Source: Myxococcales bacterium
Lineage (GTDB): Bacteria > Myxococcota_A > Polyangia > Polyangiales > GCA-016699535
Direction: 5' to 3'
Length of the DNA: 64,000 nt
Assembly: GCA_016699535.1 (NCBI GenBank)
Contig: CP064980.1
Location: forward strand, 248,001-312,000
Positions within the stretch are counted from its first letter, which is position 1. Every line of letters begins with the position of its first letter. Made by a program: the position numbers and the translations under genes. The notes beneath the pieces are model-generated. The model had not been told where the DNA came from and ran no database searches. It worked only from the letters and a program-made list of their open reading frames with translations. This document shows, in pieces, positions 51,634 to 61,866 of this stretch.

Positions 51634-52140
51634 CTAAAGCTGCTTGAGTTCTTCATCGAGTCGGGCATCAAGTTTCTCGTCCGTTGAGGCCTGACGTGGC
51701 TCTGGGTTGCTGCTGCTTAGGGAGCCATCCGCTACACCATTCATGCTGGAAAAGCGAAGCCGCCAGATGATGAAGAATAGGAGCAAACTCGCTAGGCCGA
51801 GGCCAAAAGCTGGCAAAAGCCAGTCCCAACGGTTGGGAGGCAAGCCGCTCAAGTTTTTTTCCGGTATTCTCGCTTGAAGACGTTGGGCAATATCCCGACT
51901 CGGCACGCCGGCTTTGACCCAACGTTTGATGTCCTCACGCCAGACTTTTGCGTTTGGGCTCGGACACGTGGCTAGAGTCTGCCCGGGACAAAAGGGAGAA
52001 AGCACCGCTTCATTGATTCGCGAGGCCCGTTGCTCGTCAGCTACCGAGAGGCTGATTTCGCTTGAGTCTTGTGCCCAGCCAAACTGCACGAAGCACAGCC
52101 AAAACACCCATCCGCATAATACCATTCGCTGCCAGAACAT
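51634..52140 (-). CDS. CcmH-like cytochrome c maturation protein
   Basis: The protein of about 168 residues has a signal sequence (MFWQRMVLCGWVFWLCFVQF), a short periplasmic domain with LSPFCPGQTLATCPSPNAKV, and one transmembrane helix near LLPAFGLGLASLLLFFIIW. CcmH proteins reduce apocytochrome c with an LRCxxCQ motif. Here the pair is spaced FCPGQTLATC, a variant also found in delta-type proteobacteria. I use the ATG at 52140; an upstream ATG at 52164 is possible. No other ccm gene is nearby. Confidence 0.75.
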   Translation of the reverse strand: MFWQRMVLCGWVFWLCFVQFGWAQDSSEISLSVADEQRASRINEAVLSPFCPGQTLATCPSPNAKVWREDIKRWVKAGVPSRDIAQRLQARIPEKNLSGLPPNRWDWLLPAFGLGLASLLLFFIIWRLRFSSMNGVADGSLSSSNPEPRQASTDEKLDARLDEELKQL

Positions 52141-52170
52141 GTCGGCAGCGTAGCACACAATCACAAAGAG

Positions 52171-53466
52171 TTAATAGAGCTCACAAAAGAGTGCTGAATG
52201 GTCCATGCTCAGGCCGCTATCGAGCTTGGTATCAGCAGCATCGAGCTTGTCGCTGTCGAGAGTTGTGCAGGTTCCATGGGCATAATTGGAAATCACGTAA
52301 TCATAAGTCACCGGATACAAAGACAGGGTTCCCAGTTGCTTCGAGGTAAACTCCGGACGTTGTGTGCTTTGATCAAATGCATTGTGATAGCGCCATTGCA
52401 GTAGGGGAGAGTTCGGATCATGGGACGCGTATTTGCCCATGCACTGGCTAAAATCACTTATACAACTTTGCCAGAGCAGCACATCCGAATGCTCACGGGA
52501 TCTTTCTTCAAAGGGATCCAGATTCATATCACCAACGAGCAAGATGTTGTCCATGCCGTAGTAAAGTGACTTGGCTATATCAACAAACATCTCACGCAAC
52601 ACCGACGCACGCGCAGAGATTACCGGATCGGTAACATAGGACATGGGGTGCGCATTGTACAAACGCACAAACTTTCCATTAACTTGTATATTCATCGCAC
52701 AGATGCTCATTTCATAGTCCGTTTCGTAGATGCAATCAGGCACAAAAGCTGTGTTGTATTTTTCAGAATTGTTGTTTGCACCAAGTCCTTGAGGCATACC
52801 CATGCGCTCGGGAATACCGGGATCATCCAACCCGAAAAGCTCCGCGCCTTCAGCGTTAGGGTGAAAGTCCTTCCAGAATATTGCCGCGGAAGCATTCACT
52901 CCGTAGTAGCTTCCTTCTGGGACAGGCTTCATTCTTGGTTCGGCCAACGCGGCACGGTTGATCTTTAGTCCCACACACTCGTAACCGTATTTGGGATCGC
53001 ATACGATGGTATAGTTTGGTCCAAGTAAACGGCGACTTTGATCAAAAACCCATCCTTGATCATCGCTGTCGTCGTTCGGATTACTTCCTTCGCAATTATT
53101 GTCGCTAAGCATACAGTTAGCGGCACTTGAACAAACATTAGCGTCACGGGGGAAGTTAGGATTAAAGAACCCACACTCATAAGCAGGGAATACTTCTTGT
53201 AAGACTACAATATCCGGATCAAGTTCCCTAATCCGTTCGGCTATGGGCCGCTCCCAATCCAAAAAGCAAAGCTTATTATTTGCAGAACAAGTGAAAAGAG
53301 CGTGATTTCCAACGTTGGCTTGCAGAACTGTAAAGCTACCAGAGTTCTTAGCTTCAAACGCTTCGTCGTCCTGCTCGACCCCAGCCATTGCCGAGCAGGA
53401 ACTCAAAAGCCCCGAGACTAATAGAGTTAAGCAATGATTTCGATATGCGCAAAGGTAGGACAACAC
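52171..53466 (-). CDS. Endonuclease/exonuclease/phosphatase-family lipoprotein
   Basis: The 431-residue protein has a lipobox (GLLSSC) and an EEP (DNase I-like) domain: FTVLQANVGN, DPDIVVLQEVFP (catalytic Glu), NILLVGDMNLDPFEERS, TYDYVISNY and GLSMDHSALFCELY (catalytic Asp-His). The family includes nucleases and phosphoinositide phosphatases, so the substrate is uncertain. Ten or more cysteines suggest disulfides. The start is a GTG at 53466. The CcmH-like gene begins only about 30 bases downstream. Confidence 0.85.
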   Translation of the reverse strand: MLSYLCAYRNHCLTLLVSGLLSSCSAMAGVEQDDEAFEAKNSGSFTVLQANVGNHALFTCSANNKLCFLDWERPIAERIRELDPDIVVLQEVFPAYECGFFNPNFPRDANVCSSAANCMLSDNNCEGSNPNDDSDDQGWVFDQSRRLLGPNYTIVCDPKYGYECVGLKINRAALAEPRMKPVPEGSYYGVNASAAIFWKDFHPNAEGAELFGLDDPGIPERMGMPQGLGANNNSEKYNTAFVPDCIYETDYEMSICAMNIQVNGKFVRLYNAHPMSYVTDPVISARASVLREMFVDIAKSLYYGMDNILLVGDMNLDPFEERSREHSDVLLWQSCISDFSQCMGKYASHDPNSPLLQWRYHNAFDQSTQRPEFTSKQLGTLSLYPVTYDYVISNYAHGTCTTLDSDKLDAADTKLDSGLSMDHSALFCELY

Positions 53467-53555
53467 CTTCTTAAGCCTCCTTTCGTTGGTGGCTTAAACT
53501 TATTGCAAAAAACATTCCAAAAACAGTTTCTTGCGCGACAACAAGGCCTAGCTTC

Positions 53556-54140
53556 TCATCTAGATGCCATACAGACAGCGCTAAGGCCGGCGCGCTTCAA
53601 GCAGCGTGATAATTCTCTAGCATGATTAGCAGGCTCAACTTCACGATACACTTTGATGATCCGCCCTTTTTCATCGGCAACGAAAGTCATACGTTTGAAA
53701 AAACCTAAAGTACTTGGGACACCAAAAGCCTTAGCAAGTTCTTTATCCGTATCTGCAACGAGATCAAAAGGTAGCTGATATTTTTCCGCAAAAGCCTGAT
53801 GCGAAGCAGCGTCATCAGCGGAAACACCAAGGAGGTAAACTCCCATGGCACTGAGCGTCTTCCAGCTGTCTCGAAAACCCTTAGCTTCGACTGTGCAGCC
53901 GGGCGTATCGTCCTTAGGATAAAAGTAAACTACGGTTGGCACACCGATTTTTGCAAGTTCGATGGATTTTCCATTTTGGTTGTGAACCGTGATGGCTGGC
54001 AGCATGACAAGCTGTGGTTGCTTCTCCGATAGATGCTTTGAAAATTCTGAGGCAGCTTCTAAAGAACTATCTTTCCCGCAAGAAGAAAAGATCAGACACA
54101 ACAACGCCAACCATAATGAGAGATCAATTTTTGCCATCAT
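53556..54140 (-). CDS. Lipid-anchored peroxiredoxin (Bcp/PrxQ type)
   Basis: A lipoprotein signal (LCLIFSSC) precedes a Bcp-type thioredoxin-fold domain. YFYPKDDTPGCTVEAKGFRD carries the peroxidatic cysteine, and LLGVSADDAASHQAFAEKY and TDKELAKAFGVP follow. The resolving cysteine five residues later in PrxQ is absent, so it works as a 1-Cys enzyme or resolves with another cysteine (a cysteine near the C-terminus, RCLKRAGLSAVC, is a candidate). Bcp proteins are usually cytosolic, so anchoring one outside the inner membrane is notable. Confidence 0.87.
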   Translation of the reverse strand: MMAKIDLSLWLALLCLIFSSCGKDSSLEAASEFSKHLSEKQPQLVMLPAITVHNQNGKSIELAKIGVPTVVYFYPKDDTPGCTVEAKGFRDSWKTLSAMGVYLLGVSADDAASHQAFAEKYQLPFDLVADTDKELAKAFGVPSTLGFFKRMTFVADEKGRIIKVYREVEPANHARELSRCLKRAGLSAVCMASR

Positions 54141-54417
54141 TTTTTCTTTGAGAGGAACACAGTAACGCGTTAATGGTACTGTCCATCATAGTATTACAAC
54201 AAACAGTACCCAAAGCTCTTCAAATAGGAAAAGTCTCCGGCTACATGAACTACGAAAAGACTTTTTCGCCACATTGATCCAAAAGCTCAGCGAATCAGCT
54301 CTCAAAACCACCCAAGCTCTCTTAACCATAGGACAATATCATTATACCATATTTTGCCCGATTCCCCATAGCGGATCAAACAGGCTAATGCTCTAATCCA
54401 CTCGAAATCGACCCGAC

Positions 54418-55698
54418 GTGACTGCTTTTTTTCTAAAAACATTTCTACATACTCGACGCCTGTCTTTACTGCTTGCCCTTGGTGTTGGTCTAGCATTGCG
54501 CATCGTTATGGTTTTTGTAGAACCCATTACCCCGACTTGGGATGGAATTTACTACGACCGCATCGCAGACGATATCGCGGAAGGCGATGGCTACACGACT
54601 GACGTGTTCACTAAGCGCGATGAAGGTCATGCAAGCGCTATGTATCCTGTTGGTTTTCCAGCGGTACTGGCGGCACTGCGTTCCATGGGCGTAAATCACC
54701 AAGGAGAACTTTTTTTTCAGGCTTTATGCTCGGCCTTTCTCATTCCCTTGGTTTGGTTTTTCGGCCGGCGACTAGGTGGCATTAAGACAGCAAATCTCGC
54801 TGCATGGCTTATCGCTTTGTGGCCAGGCGGCATTCTTGCTTCTGCTTCCTACATGACCGAGCCTTTGTTCGCTTTTGTTTTTTGCCTTGCGCTACTGCCC
54901 TTGTGGTATGCGAGACGAAAACTATCACTCTACACTGTTGCTCTATCCATGGTGCTGTTTGGGCTGGCCGCCTATGTTCGACCTACAGCACTTATCGCCG
55001 GGGTATTACTCAGCATGGCTTTGGCGATGTTCGTGATGCGCAAAGGAGTCAAGAAACACTGGAAGCATAGTGCTTCACTACTCGCCGTCGCTTGGTGTTG
55101 CTTGCTTTTGCCACTTGCGCCATGGGCTTGGCGTAATTCACAAACGATGGGTGCGCCCGTTCTTGTTTCAACCAACGGTGGACAAAACCTACTGCTAGGT
55201 ACGTACGATTTCGGTGGTTTTCAAACAATGCCAAACACAATGAAATGCTCCCCAAAGCTTTCGGAAGTAGAAAAAACGCGCTGTTATAACCGACGCGCCA
55301 TGCAGCGTATTCGAAAACACCCCATGGCATGGCTTGGACGTGGTCTCTATAAAACCGTTCAAACTTTTAGTTATGAAACTTGGCCTGCCTATCAATGGCT
55401 GCAAGCCTCGGGCAACTATAAAGCGCCAGCTACAACTCTTGTGGTCTGGGTGCTTGCCATCACCCGTTTCTTTTTTTGGATTATTAGTACAGCTGCTGCT
55501 AGTGGCTTGGCCTTTTTGCTGATCGCACCCAATAGGCGCTATACCAAACTGCTCGTAGTAGTACCTTTATTGGCTGTTGCAGCTGTTCATTTTGTATATA
55601 TCAGTGGCGGGCGCTATCACTACCCACTCGTTCCTTATTTTTCGGCATTAGCCGCCTATGCCATGCAACGTTTCAGCAATCTTGCAAAAACAGCTTGA
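54418..55698 (+). CDS. GT-C family glycosyltransferase (ArnT/PMT-like)
   Basis: The 426-residue integral membrane protein has about ten helices. The first periplasmic loop has PTWDGIYYDRIADDIAEGDG, with the acidic residues expected in GT-C enzymes, and a later loop with LWPGGILASASYMTEPLFAF. These enzymes transfer sugars from polyprenyl-phosphate donors in the periplasm. Start is the GTG at 54418 (MTAFFLKTFLHTRRLS). Convergent with the GNAT-nitrilase gene; no sugar-lipid synthesis gene is adjacent. Confidence 0.78.
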   Translation: MTAFFLKTFLHTRRLSLLLALGVGLALRIVMVFVEPITPTWDGIYYDRIADDIAEGDGYTTDVFTKRDEGHASAMYPVGFPAVLAALRSMGVNHQGELFFQALCSAFLIPLVWFFGRRLGGIKTANLAAWLIALWPGGILASASYMTEPLFAFVFCLALLPLWYARRKLSLYTVALSMVLFGLAAYVRPTALIAGVLLSMALAMFVMRKGVKKHWKHSASLLAVAWCCLLLPLAPWAWRNSQTMGAPVLVSTNGGQNLLLGTYDFGGFQTMPNTMKCSPKLSEVEKTRCYNRRAMQRIRKHPMAWLGRGLYKTVQTFSYETWPAYQWLQASGNYKAPATTLVVWVLAITRFFFWIISTAAASGLAFLLIAPNRRYTKLLVVVPLLAVAAVHFVYISGGRYHYPLVPYFSALAAYAMQRFSNLAKTA

Positions 55699-55737
55699 CG
55701 AACAGCTTTGTCACCTTCGTAAATTAGTACGGACAGC

Positions 55738-57339
55738 TCAGTTCACAACAACAAGTTCCACTGGCTTTTTTGCCCTGAGCTCAAAAATATCCGCGCGGCG
55801 ATCACGTAAAGGTCTTACGCTACCCATTTCTCTTGTTTCTTCAAGCGAAACAAGGTCAAGATCACTAATCACCACTGTTTCGCTATTGAAATCACCTACT
55901 GCTGCAAGCCCATCGGGCGGGAAAGGAAAATCACTCGGCGTGCAAATGGCTGCTTGGCCGTAGTTTATGAGGAAATTTTCTACTTGAGGCAAATTGCCAA
56001 CGTTGCCTGCAAGAACAGTGTAGATCACGTTTTCAACCGAACGCGCCTGTGCGGAGTAGCGTATCCGAAGATAGGCTTTTCGTTCGTCGGTGCTAAACGG
56101 AACAAAAAGTATTTCGGTACCTGCTAAGGTCAAAAGCCGCGCAAGTTCAGGAAACTCAATGTCATAACAAACTAAAATCGCAATACGTGCATAGCTCGTT
56201 TCAAAAACCTTAAGTCCATCGCCTCGCGTAATCCCATACTCATTTCGCTCATTTGGAGTGATGTGCAACTTTTCTTGCGTATGGATTTGACCGCCTGGTG
56301 TAAAGAGATGAGCTACATTGCGAATGCCATCGTTGCTGCGAATCGGATGAGACCCACCGATAATAAACAAACCGGAACGCTTAGCCATGCGTGAAAGCAT
56401 TTCTTTATAGCGATCGGCAAGATCAGCAAGCTCTGCTATGGCGGCTGCAGGAGTAAGGGAGGGCTCCATTAGGCTAAAAAGCTGAACGGTAAACAGTTCA
56501 GGAAGCAATAGAAAATGGCTGTGATACTGCTCCGCGGTCGCCACGAAAAAATCAACTTGATGTTCAAAATCTTCCCAGCTTCGCACACGTCGCATTTCGT
56601 ATTGCGAGGTGCATACACGCACTTTGCGCACAGGTCGCTTCATGGGCGAGCCAGCGATTCGCCGTTGCGCTGAGCGGTATCGCGGATTGCTAAGCTCCAG
56701 AAAAGTTGCGTAATTTAAACTCTGCGCATCACGCAAATATCCCATATGCACGCCGCGCACTTTATATCCAGCCTTGATATGCGAGTTCAGAGCCCTGTCG
56801 CGAAGCTCGCCGGCTAACACCTTGTCGATGTACTCTTCGGCGCTTAACTTCCCGGCATGCTCTTGATAACCAGGGATCCTGCCTCCGGCAACCATACGCT
56901 TGAGATTAAACCTACGAAGAATCGTTTTTCTTCCCTCGTAAAGTTTGCGAGATACGCCAAGGCCTTGAAAGTCTGGATGCACCGCAATGTCTGCACCATA
57001 AAGTGTATCGCCAGCCGGATCATGCGTGCTAAAGGTTCCACCACCGGTTATTTCAGTGTACGAGTACCATGGTGAATCGTCTTCCAGCTGAACAATAAGC
57101 GCCATGGCATACCCCACGACGTTGCCCTTTATCGTTGCTACAAGTTGCCCTTCCGGAAAAATCTTAATCTGCGTCTTAAGTTGTCTCTTATCGCACCAGC
57201 CTCGCGGGCCCAGACTCGCATAGGCTGCCTTTTGACATGCGTAAATTGCAGCGGCGTCCTCGATACGCGCACGGCGCACGCGCACTTTGACCTCAGTTTT
57301 GGCGTCTTTTTGCTTCGTAATGGCCTTGTTTTTTTTCAA
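55738..57339 (-). CDS. GNAT acetyltransferase fused to carbon-nitrogen hydrolase
   Basis: This 533-residue protein joins an N-terminal GNAT domain (ADIAVHPDFQGLGVSRKLYE, acetyl-CoA loop, residues about 20-230) to a nitrilase-superfamily hydrolase. In the hydrolase part the Glu-Lys-Cys triad is visible as FLLLPELF, QEKLHITPNE and ILVCYDIEFPELAR. The fusion is a known, widely distributed family annotated as bifunctional; its substrates are not established. A short basic tail (MKKNKAITKQKDAKTEVK) starts it. Monocistronic. Confidence 0.93.
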   Translation of the reverse strand: MKKNKAITKQKDAKTEVKVRVRRARIEDAAAIYACQKAAYASLGPRGWCDKRQLKTQIKIFPEGQLVATIKGNVVGYAMALIVQLEDDSPWYSYTEITGGGTFSTHDPAGDTLYGADIAVHPDFQGLGVSRKLYEGRKTILRRFNLKRMVAGGRIPGYQEHAGKLSAEEYIDKVLAGELRDRALNSHIKAGYKVRGVHMGYLRDAQSLNYATFLELSNPRYRSAQRRIAGSPMKRPVRKVRVCTSQYEMRRVRSWEDFEHQVDFFVATAEQYHSHFLLLPELFTVQLFSLMEPSLTPAAAIAELADLADRYKEMLSRMAKRSGLFIIGGSHPIRSNDGIRNVAHLFTPGGQIHTQEKLHITPNERNEYGITRGDGLKVFETSYARIAILVCYDIEFPELARLLTLAGTEILFVPFSTDERKAYLRIRYSAQARSVENVIYTVLAGNVGNLPQVENFLINYGQAAICTPSDFPFPPDGLAAVGDFNSETVVISDLDLVSLEETREMGSVRPLRDRRADIFELRAKKPVELVVVN

Positions 57340-57423
57340 ATGAAAAACCTCTCTTCAAAAGATATGAGCCCAAGGCTAGATACCTGCGCAGCAAGCCAAG
57401 ATAGCTCATTTAAAAGTTCTAAA

Positions 57424-58458
57424 CTACGATTTTGAAAAGCGATCAGGAATAAGCAGAACTTTGCCTATGTTTTTCCTCTCTTCGAGGTATCGATGCGCAT
57501 CAGCAGCCTCAGAGAATGCAAAGCATTTGTCGATATTTGGAGCAATCTTTCCTTGTGTAAAGAGCTTGAATAGATGATCCATCTCGCCCACAAGCAAGTC
57601 GCGGTGTGACCACAAATGACCCATGTTTACACCTGCTACGCTTCGGTTGTGGTCCATGAGGGTCATGGGCGAAAATCGTGGAATGCGCATAAGTTCACCC
57701 AAGACATGAACGATGTGACGACCTCCCTGTTTTGATAAATTGGCAAAACCAAAAGCCACAAGTCTTCCTGCTGGGCGCAACAAGTCAAAACCTTTTTTCC
57801 AGTCTCTGCCTCCAAGGGCATCCATGACAACATCGACACCTTGGCCTTGAGTAAGTCGCTTAATCTCGTCTGCGTAGTCGATTTTTCGATAGTCGATGAC
57901 GTGATCACAGCCCGCTTCCCTAATCATCGCGCGTTTTGCTGCGGAGGCGGTACCAAATAGCTCGACTCCCTCGATGGTCCGGCAAAGTTGTATCGCCGCC
58001 ATACCCACGCCACCCCCTGCCATGTGAATCAAGACTCTTTCTTTTGGACGGAGCGCCGCAACCTGAAAGAGGATGTGATGCGCCGTCAAATAGTTCACAG
58101 GAAGCGCAGCGCCTTGCTCGAAATTCATGCCTTGTGGCATGGCAAGAACAAGAGCTTCAGGAACACATACTTTTTCTGCATGCGCTCCAAAGTGACATAG
58201 CGCAATCACGCTGTCCCCGGGCCTAAAAGCTGTAACCGACGATCCGACTTTTTCCACGATTCCGCTTGCTTCATAGCCAACAACGCAGGGCGCTTTTGGC
58301 GCATCCGGATATAAACCCTTACGCGCCATAACTTCAGCAAAGTTGAGCCCCGAAGCGCGTACCTCAATTACGACATCATGCTCGGATGGCTCCGGCTCAG
58401 GATAATCTCGAAGCTCCAAAACACTTGGGCTCCCAAAACGACGAATCGTGATTGCTTT
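57424..58458 (-). CDS. Zinc-independent quinone oxidoreductase / VAT-1-like MDR enzyme
   Basis: From the ATG at 58458 (MKAITIRRFGSPSVLELRDY) the protein has 344 residues. It belongs to the medium-chain dehydrogenase/reductase family: VVGYEASGIVEKVGSSVTAF, the cofactor loop HMAGGGVGMAAIQLCRT, and GVDVVMDALGGRDWKKGFDL. Zinc ligands of alcohol dehydrogenases are absent, so it is probably an NADPH quinone/enone reductase. The open frame runs 15 codons further upstream without conservation. Confidence 0.9.
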   Translation of the reverse strand, partial: KAITIRRFGSPSVLELRDYPEPEPSEHDVVIEVRASGLNFAEVMARKGLYPDAPKAPCVVGYEASGIVEKVGSSVTAFRPGDSVIALCHFGAHAEKVCVPEALVLAMPQGMNFEQGAALPVNYLTAHHILFQVAALRPKERVLIHMAGGGVGMAAIQLCRTIEGVELFGTASAAKRAMIREAGCDHVIDYRKIDYADEIKRLTQGQGVDVVMDALGGRDWKKGFDLLRPAGRLVAFGFANLSKQGGRHIVHVLGELMRIPRFSPMTLMDHNRSVAGVNMGHLWSHRDLLVGEMDHLFKLFTQGKIAPNIDKCFAFSEAADAHRYLEERKNIGKVLLIPDRFSKS

Positions 58459-58539
58459 CATGGCAACCCCCGGGGGGCATGGTGCCCTTTTGACGCTAAG
58501 CAAACAAGTGCGTTTTGGTAAAAAACTGACTAAGCTCTA

Positions 58540-60671
58540 TTACTCTGCACCTATTGCGGACGCCGTCTGTGGTCGTGCAGCTTGAAGATTTGCTAGGGCT
58601 TGGCTCCAGGTGCTTTTGTGATTTGGATCGAGTTCGGCTGTACGGAGAAGTAGTGCCTCGGCTAAGTCAAAACGTTTATCAGCAACATAACTTCTAGCAT
58701 AGGTCATCACCAAAGGCACCGCCGTCGGCATCCATTGCATGGCGGGATCCAAAATACGTCGAGCAGCTTCTGGAGCGCCTAGCAGGATTTGGATTTGTGC
58801 TTCCCGCGCGTAGGTTTCGGCTTCTCCATCCACCGCTGTCTTCGAGAGAGCTAAAGCCTGGTTGAGCCGTTTTATCGAATGCGCAATAACAGGATCAGTC
58901 GGCCCAAGAGACTTTGCTTTATCGGCGGCATGTTCCGCCTCGGCCCATTTTTGCTGCCGGGCATAAACGGGGATTAACAAGTTCCAACCATACGCAAAAT
59001 TGGGCTGCAGCTTCACGAGCTCTTCAAGCTGCTTCTGAGCATCGTGAAGTTGCATTGTTCGCACGTAAGAAAGTGCTCGCGGCAGCGTAAAGCGTGCATG
59101 ATCACGTCGAATAGTATCAACGGTTACCTTTGCAATGGCACTGAAAAGGACAGCAACTCGGTATTGATCTCTATCACTTGATTGGAAAGAACGTCATCGT
59201 ATGTTCGGCGAATCGTGGAAAGCAGGGCTTGGTCCAATGACGGCGTATGGCGCAGAAGTGCATCAAGCGCCAACAAGGAAAACTTTACGGTGCCAGGTCG
59301 ATCGCAACGTTTCAAACTTTCGTTGAAGCCTTTTGAGAAGAGTCGAAGAGCCTTGTTTATCTCTCCTCGACTATCAAACTGAGCGGCCAGCGCTTCGATA
59401 ACAACTTTGTTGTTCGGGTCAACTTCATACTGGTAGAGCCACAAAGTTTCCGAGCTACGGAAATGCAAAGCATGGGCAGAAGTTACAAGCGAAAAACCGA
59501 CAAGCGCAATAAATGAAAATCCAATCCAAAGCGTTCTGACTAGAACGCGTCGCCATAAAAAAAGCGAAGTACGCACAAACAAAGCAACAAGACCCAAAAT
59601 CGGTAAATAAAGGAATCGCTCGGCGATCAACACCGAACTTCCTAAATCAAAAACATTGAGCACAGGAAGCAAAGGAGCAAAGAACCACAAACTATCTGCT
59701 AACCACGGACGCAAGCGTTTGTATTTGAAGCTAGCAGCGAAAAGCAGTAAAAAAAGCAATAAGACAGCACCGCCAAGAGCAACAATCGAAGCGTTGTAGC
59801 TATAGCCATCAGGACAACGCGTGTACCTGAAAGCGCGCTGCGCGGAGGGCTCCCACGGGAAAAGCACTGCTAAGACGTAATGTCCCAACGAAGCAAGTAC
59901 ACGCTGCACCGTCTCGACGCTGAAGCTAAGTTGATAAAGTACGTCTGCGCTTACAACGCTTTGCCTAAAAACTAGCGCAGCTACTGGACCAACAAACAAT
60001 AAAACGTAGGCCCATGGACGCTTTTGTCCTTGCAGCGCCCAGAGCTCATACGCAACTACAACAGGGGCGAGCACACTGGCTTCTTTTGACAACAATGCTA
60101 GCCCAAACATGAGAGTTCCAATGAGTCCTCTCCACCACACGAAAGGTCTTTGCCAGCAAAGCAAAGCAAGCAATACAAAAAAAGCCATCCATAAATCGGT
60201 CGAGCCGGATATCCACGCCACGCTTTCAGTGCGCGAAGGATGAAGCGCGAAAATTAACGCGCCGAAGGTGCACAATACCAACAGGGTTTTAAACGAAGCG
60301 CGGTCGCGATATCGGCGGAAAAGCCATGTAAATGCAAGCAGACTGGTGCAGACATGAAGGCATAACGAAACAAGGTGGTAGCCAAAACTGTTCGTTGAGA
60401 AAAAATGATACTGAAGCGCATATGCAAGTGTTACCACGGGTCGGTAAATCTGTTCGTAAACAGCATTAACCAAGTACATGTCTTGCGCGGTTCCCCAAAA
60501 ACCCGAAAGCAACGCCTTGGGTAGATGGTCAAAATCTTGTATTCCCTGGTTTGCAAGAATAAGAACGCCGTCGTCCCAGGCAAAAGCTCCGAAAAGCGAG
60601 GTGTAGAAGACACCCGCAATGGCTATACCGATTGCAAGCAGTACTGCGATAATCCAGTGTCGATGGGTCAT
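58540..60671 (-). CDS. TMTC-like membrane glycosyltransferase with C-terminal TPR domain (one frame break)
   Basis: The first frame (515 residues) has about ten helices with ETSRTESVAWISGSTDL-type loops and FAWDDGVLI near the N-terminus, typical of GT-C/TMTC O-mannosyltransferases; it ends in a short TPR start. The second frame (174 residues from 59064) is pure TPR (LEELVKLQPNFAYGWNLLIP, AEHAADKAKSLGPTDPVIAH). Inserting one base in the A4 run at 59144-59147 joins them through SAIAKVTVDTIRRDHARFTL, giving about 711 residues, the normal membrane-plus-TPR plan. Next gene upstream ends 2 bases away. Confidence 0.8.
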
Positions 60672-60673
60672 GA

Positions 60674-61602
60674 TCAGAATTGAAATCGAAGATCCAGAGC
60701 AGTGGCTGAACTCACATTGAATCCATCACGCAAATGTTCTGGCAACGGTCGATGTCTGCGTGTCTCGATTGCAGGTTTAAGCGAAGTTGTGCATCCACTA
60801 TCCCCGCAACAGCTACGCCAGCAAACAGCGAAGTCGCTACTAAGTTCGTATAATACCATGCTTGCTCAGCGCTCTGGGCTGCCTCACGATCTGAACCTGT
60901 GTTTTGACCCACAAGTTTCGTGGGCACATCAATCGTTTGATACACAAAAAAAGAAACCAAGCTTACAACAGCTAGAGCAGCTTGGCTAACCGCAAGGACC
61001 ATGCCTAATCCGTCATGACCATTCTGAAACTGCCCAATTCCAAACGGCAACATAGCAATCCAGCGTGAGTTTTCCTGCTCGACTCGCTCTGTTTCTGCAA
61101 GATCAATAAGCGCTTGCATGCGTTTGGCCTGACTTAGTTCAATAGTTGCTTTAGGGGCTTCGTTACTATCGCTTTTGACCTTGGACTTGTCTATCTCTGC
61201 ATCCCTCTGAGCAAGCACTTCATCACGCACCGCAGAAAAGACTTTGATGACTTCTTCTGGGAAAGAGAGTGGATCCAATCGGTAACTTGGATCTTCAAGC
61301 AGCAAACGTCTAAACTGCGCAGCGGCTTCCTTGCGACGCTTTTCAAAGAGATAGCTTGCGCCTAAATATTTTCTTGATTCTAGCCTCAAGGCTAAATTTT
61401 GAACCCGCGACGGCTCTTGGCCAACCAATGCTTCGAACAAAGCAATAGCTTTGGCGTAATTTTGTTTAGTGTATGCTTGTCGCGCTTTTTGGAAATCTGA
61501 AAACACATCAGCCTTACTCAACCTTGGCAATCCAAAGCTCAGTCCTATAACTAGGAAGACCCACGACAGTCGAACTAAAAAGATGCGCCCCAAAGACGGC
61601 AT
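60674..61602 (-). CDS. TPR-containing envelope protein (frame break near C-terminus)
   Basis: The protein starts MPSLGRIFLVRLSWVFLVIG, an export signal, then has TPR-like units (AYTKQNYAKAIALFEALVGQ, KEAAAQFRRLLLEDPSYRLD) and, after a polar linker, three hydrophobic segments near GIGQFQNGHDGLGMVLAVSQ, LVSFFVYQTI and YYTNLVATSLFAGVAVAGIV. The open frame ends as DIDRCQNICVMDSM, but adding one base at the TTTAA of 60776-60780 gives LRFKPAIETRRHRPLPEHLR and ends LDLRFQF at 60674, a natural C-terminus. About 309 residues. Similar proteins in Myxococcota are uncharacterised. Confidence 0.72.
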
Positions 61603-61866
61603 GAGCGAAGGCTTACTTAGGACAACGCCTTAGCGCAAGCCTTTTAGGCCTTAAGCATGGATAAACAACAAGAATGCTTCATTATTTTTCGAAATACGCA
61701 TGCTTTTCCTTCCAAGTACAAATTCAAATGCATAACGCAATCCGTCAACTCTATGGCGCAATTGTCACAGGTAGATTAGCGGTAGCCCTCAAAAAGCCTT
61801 TGATTCTTGATAGAAAATTTCTGGTACAACTTTTGCAAACCTATTATTGGCGGAAGGTGCATTGGG

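Noticed and set aside
58540..59064. A stand-alone 174-residue TPR protein
   Set aside because: Coding sequence continues upstream in the same frame (SAIAKVTVDTIRRDHARF) into the membrane protein, so it is the TPR tail of one TMTC-like protein.
60674..60859. A separate 61-residue gene before the TMTC-like gene
   Set aside because: Its second half (KPAIETRRHRPLPEHLR to LRFQF) is the natural C-terminus of the TPR protein in the shifted frame.
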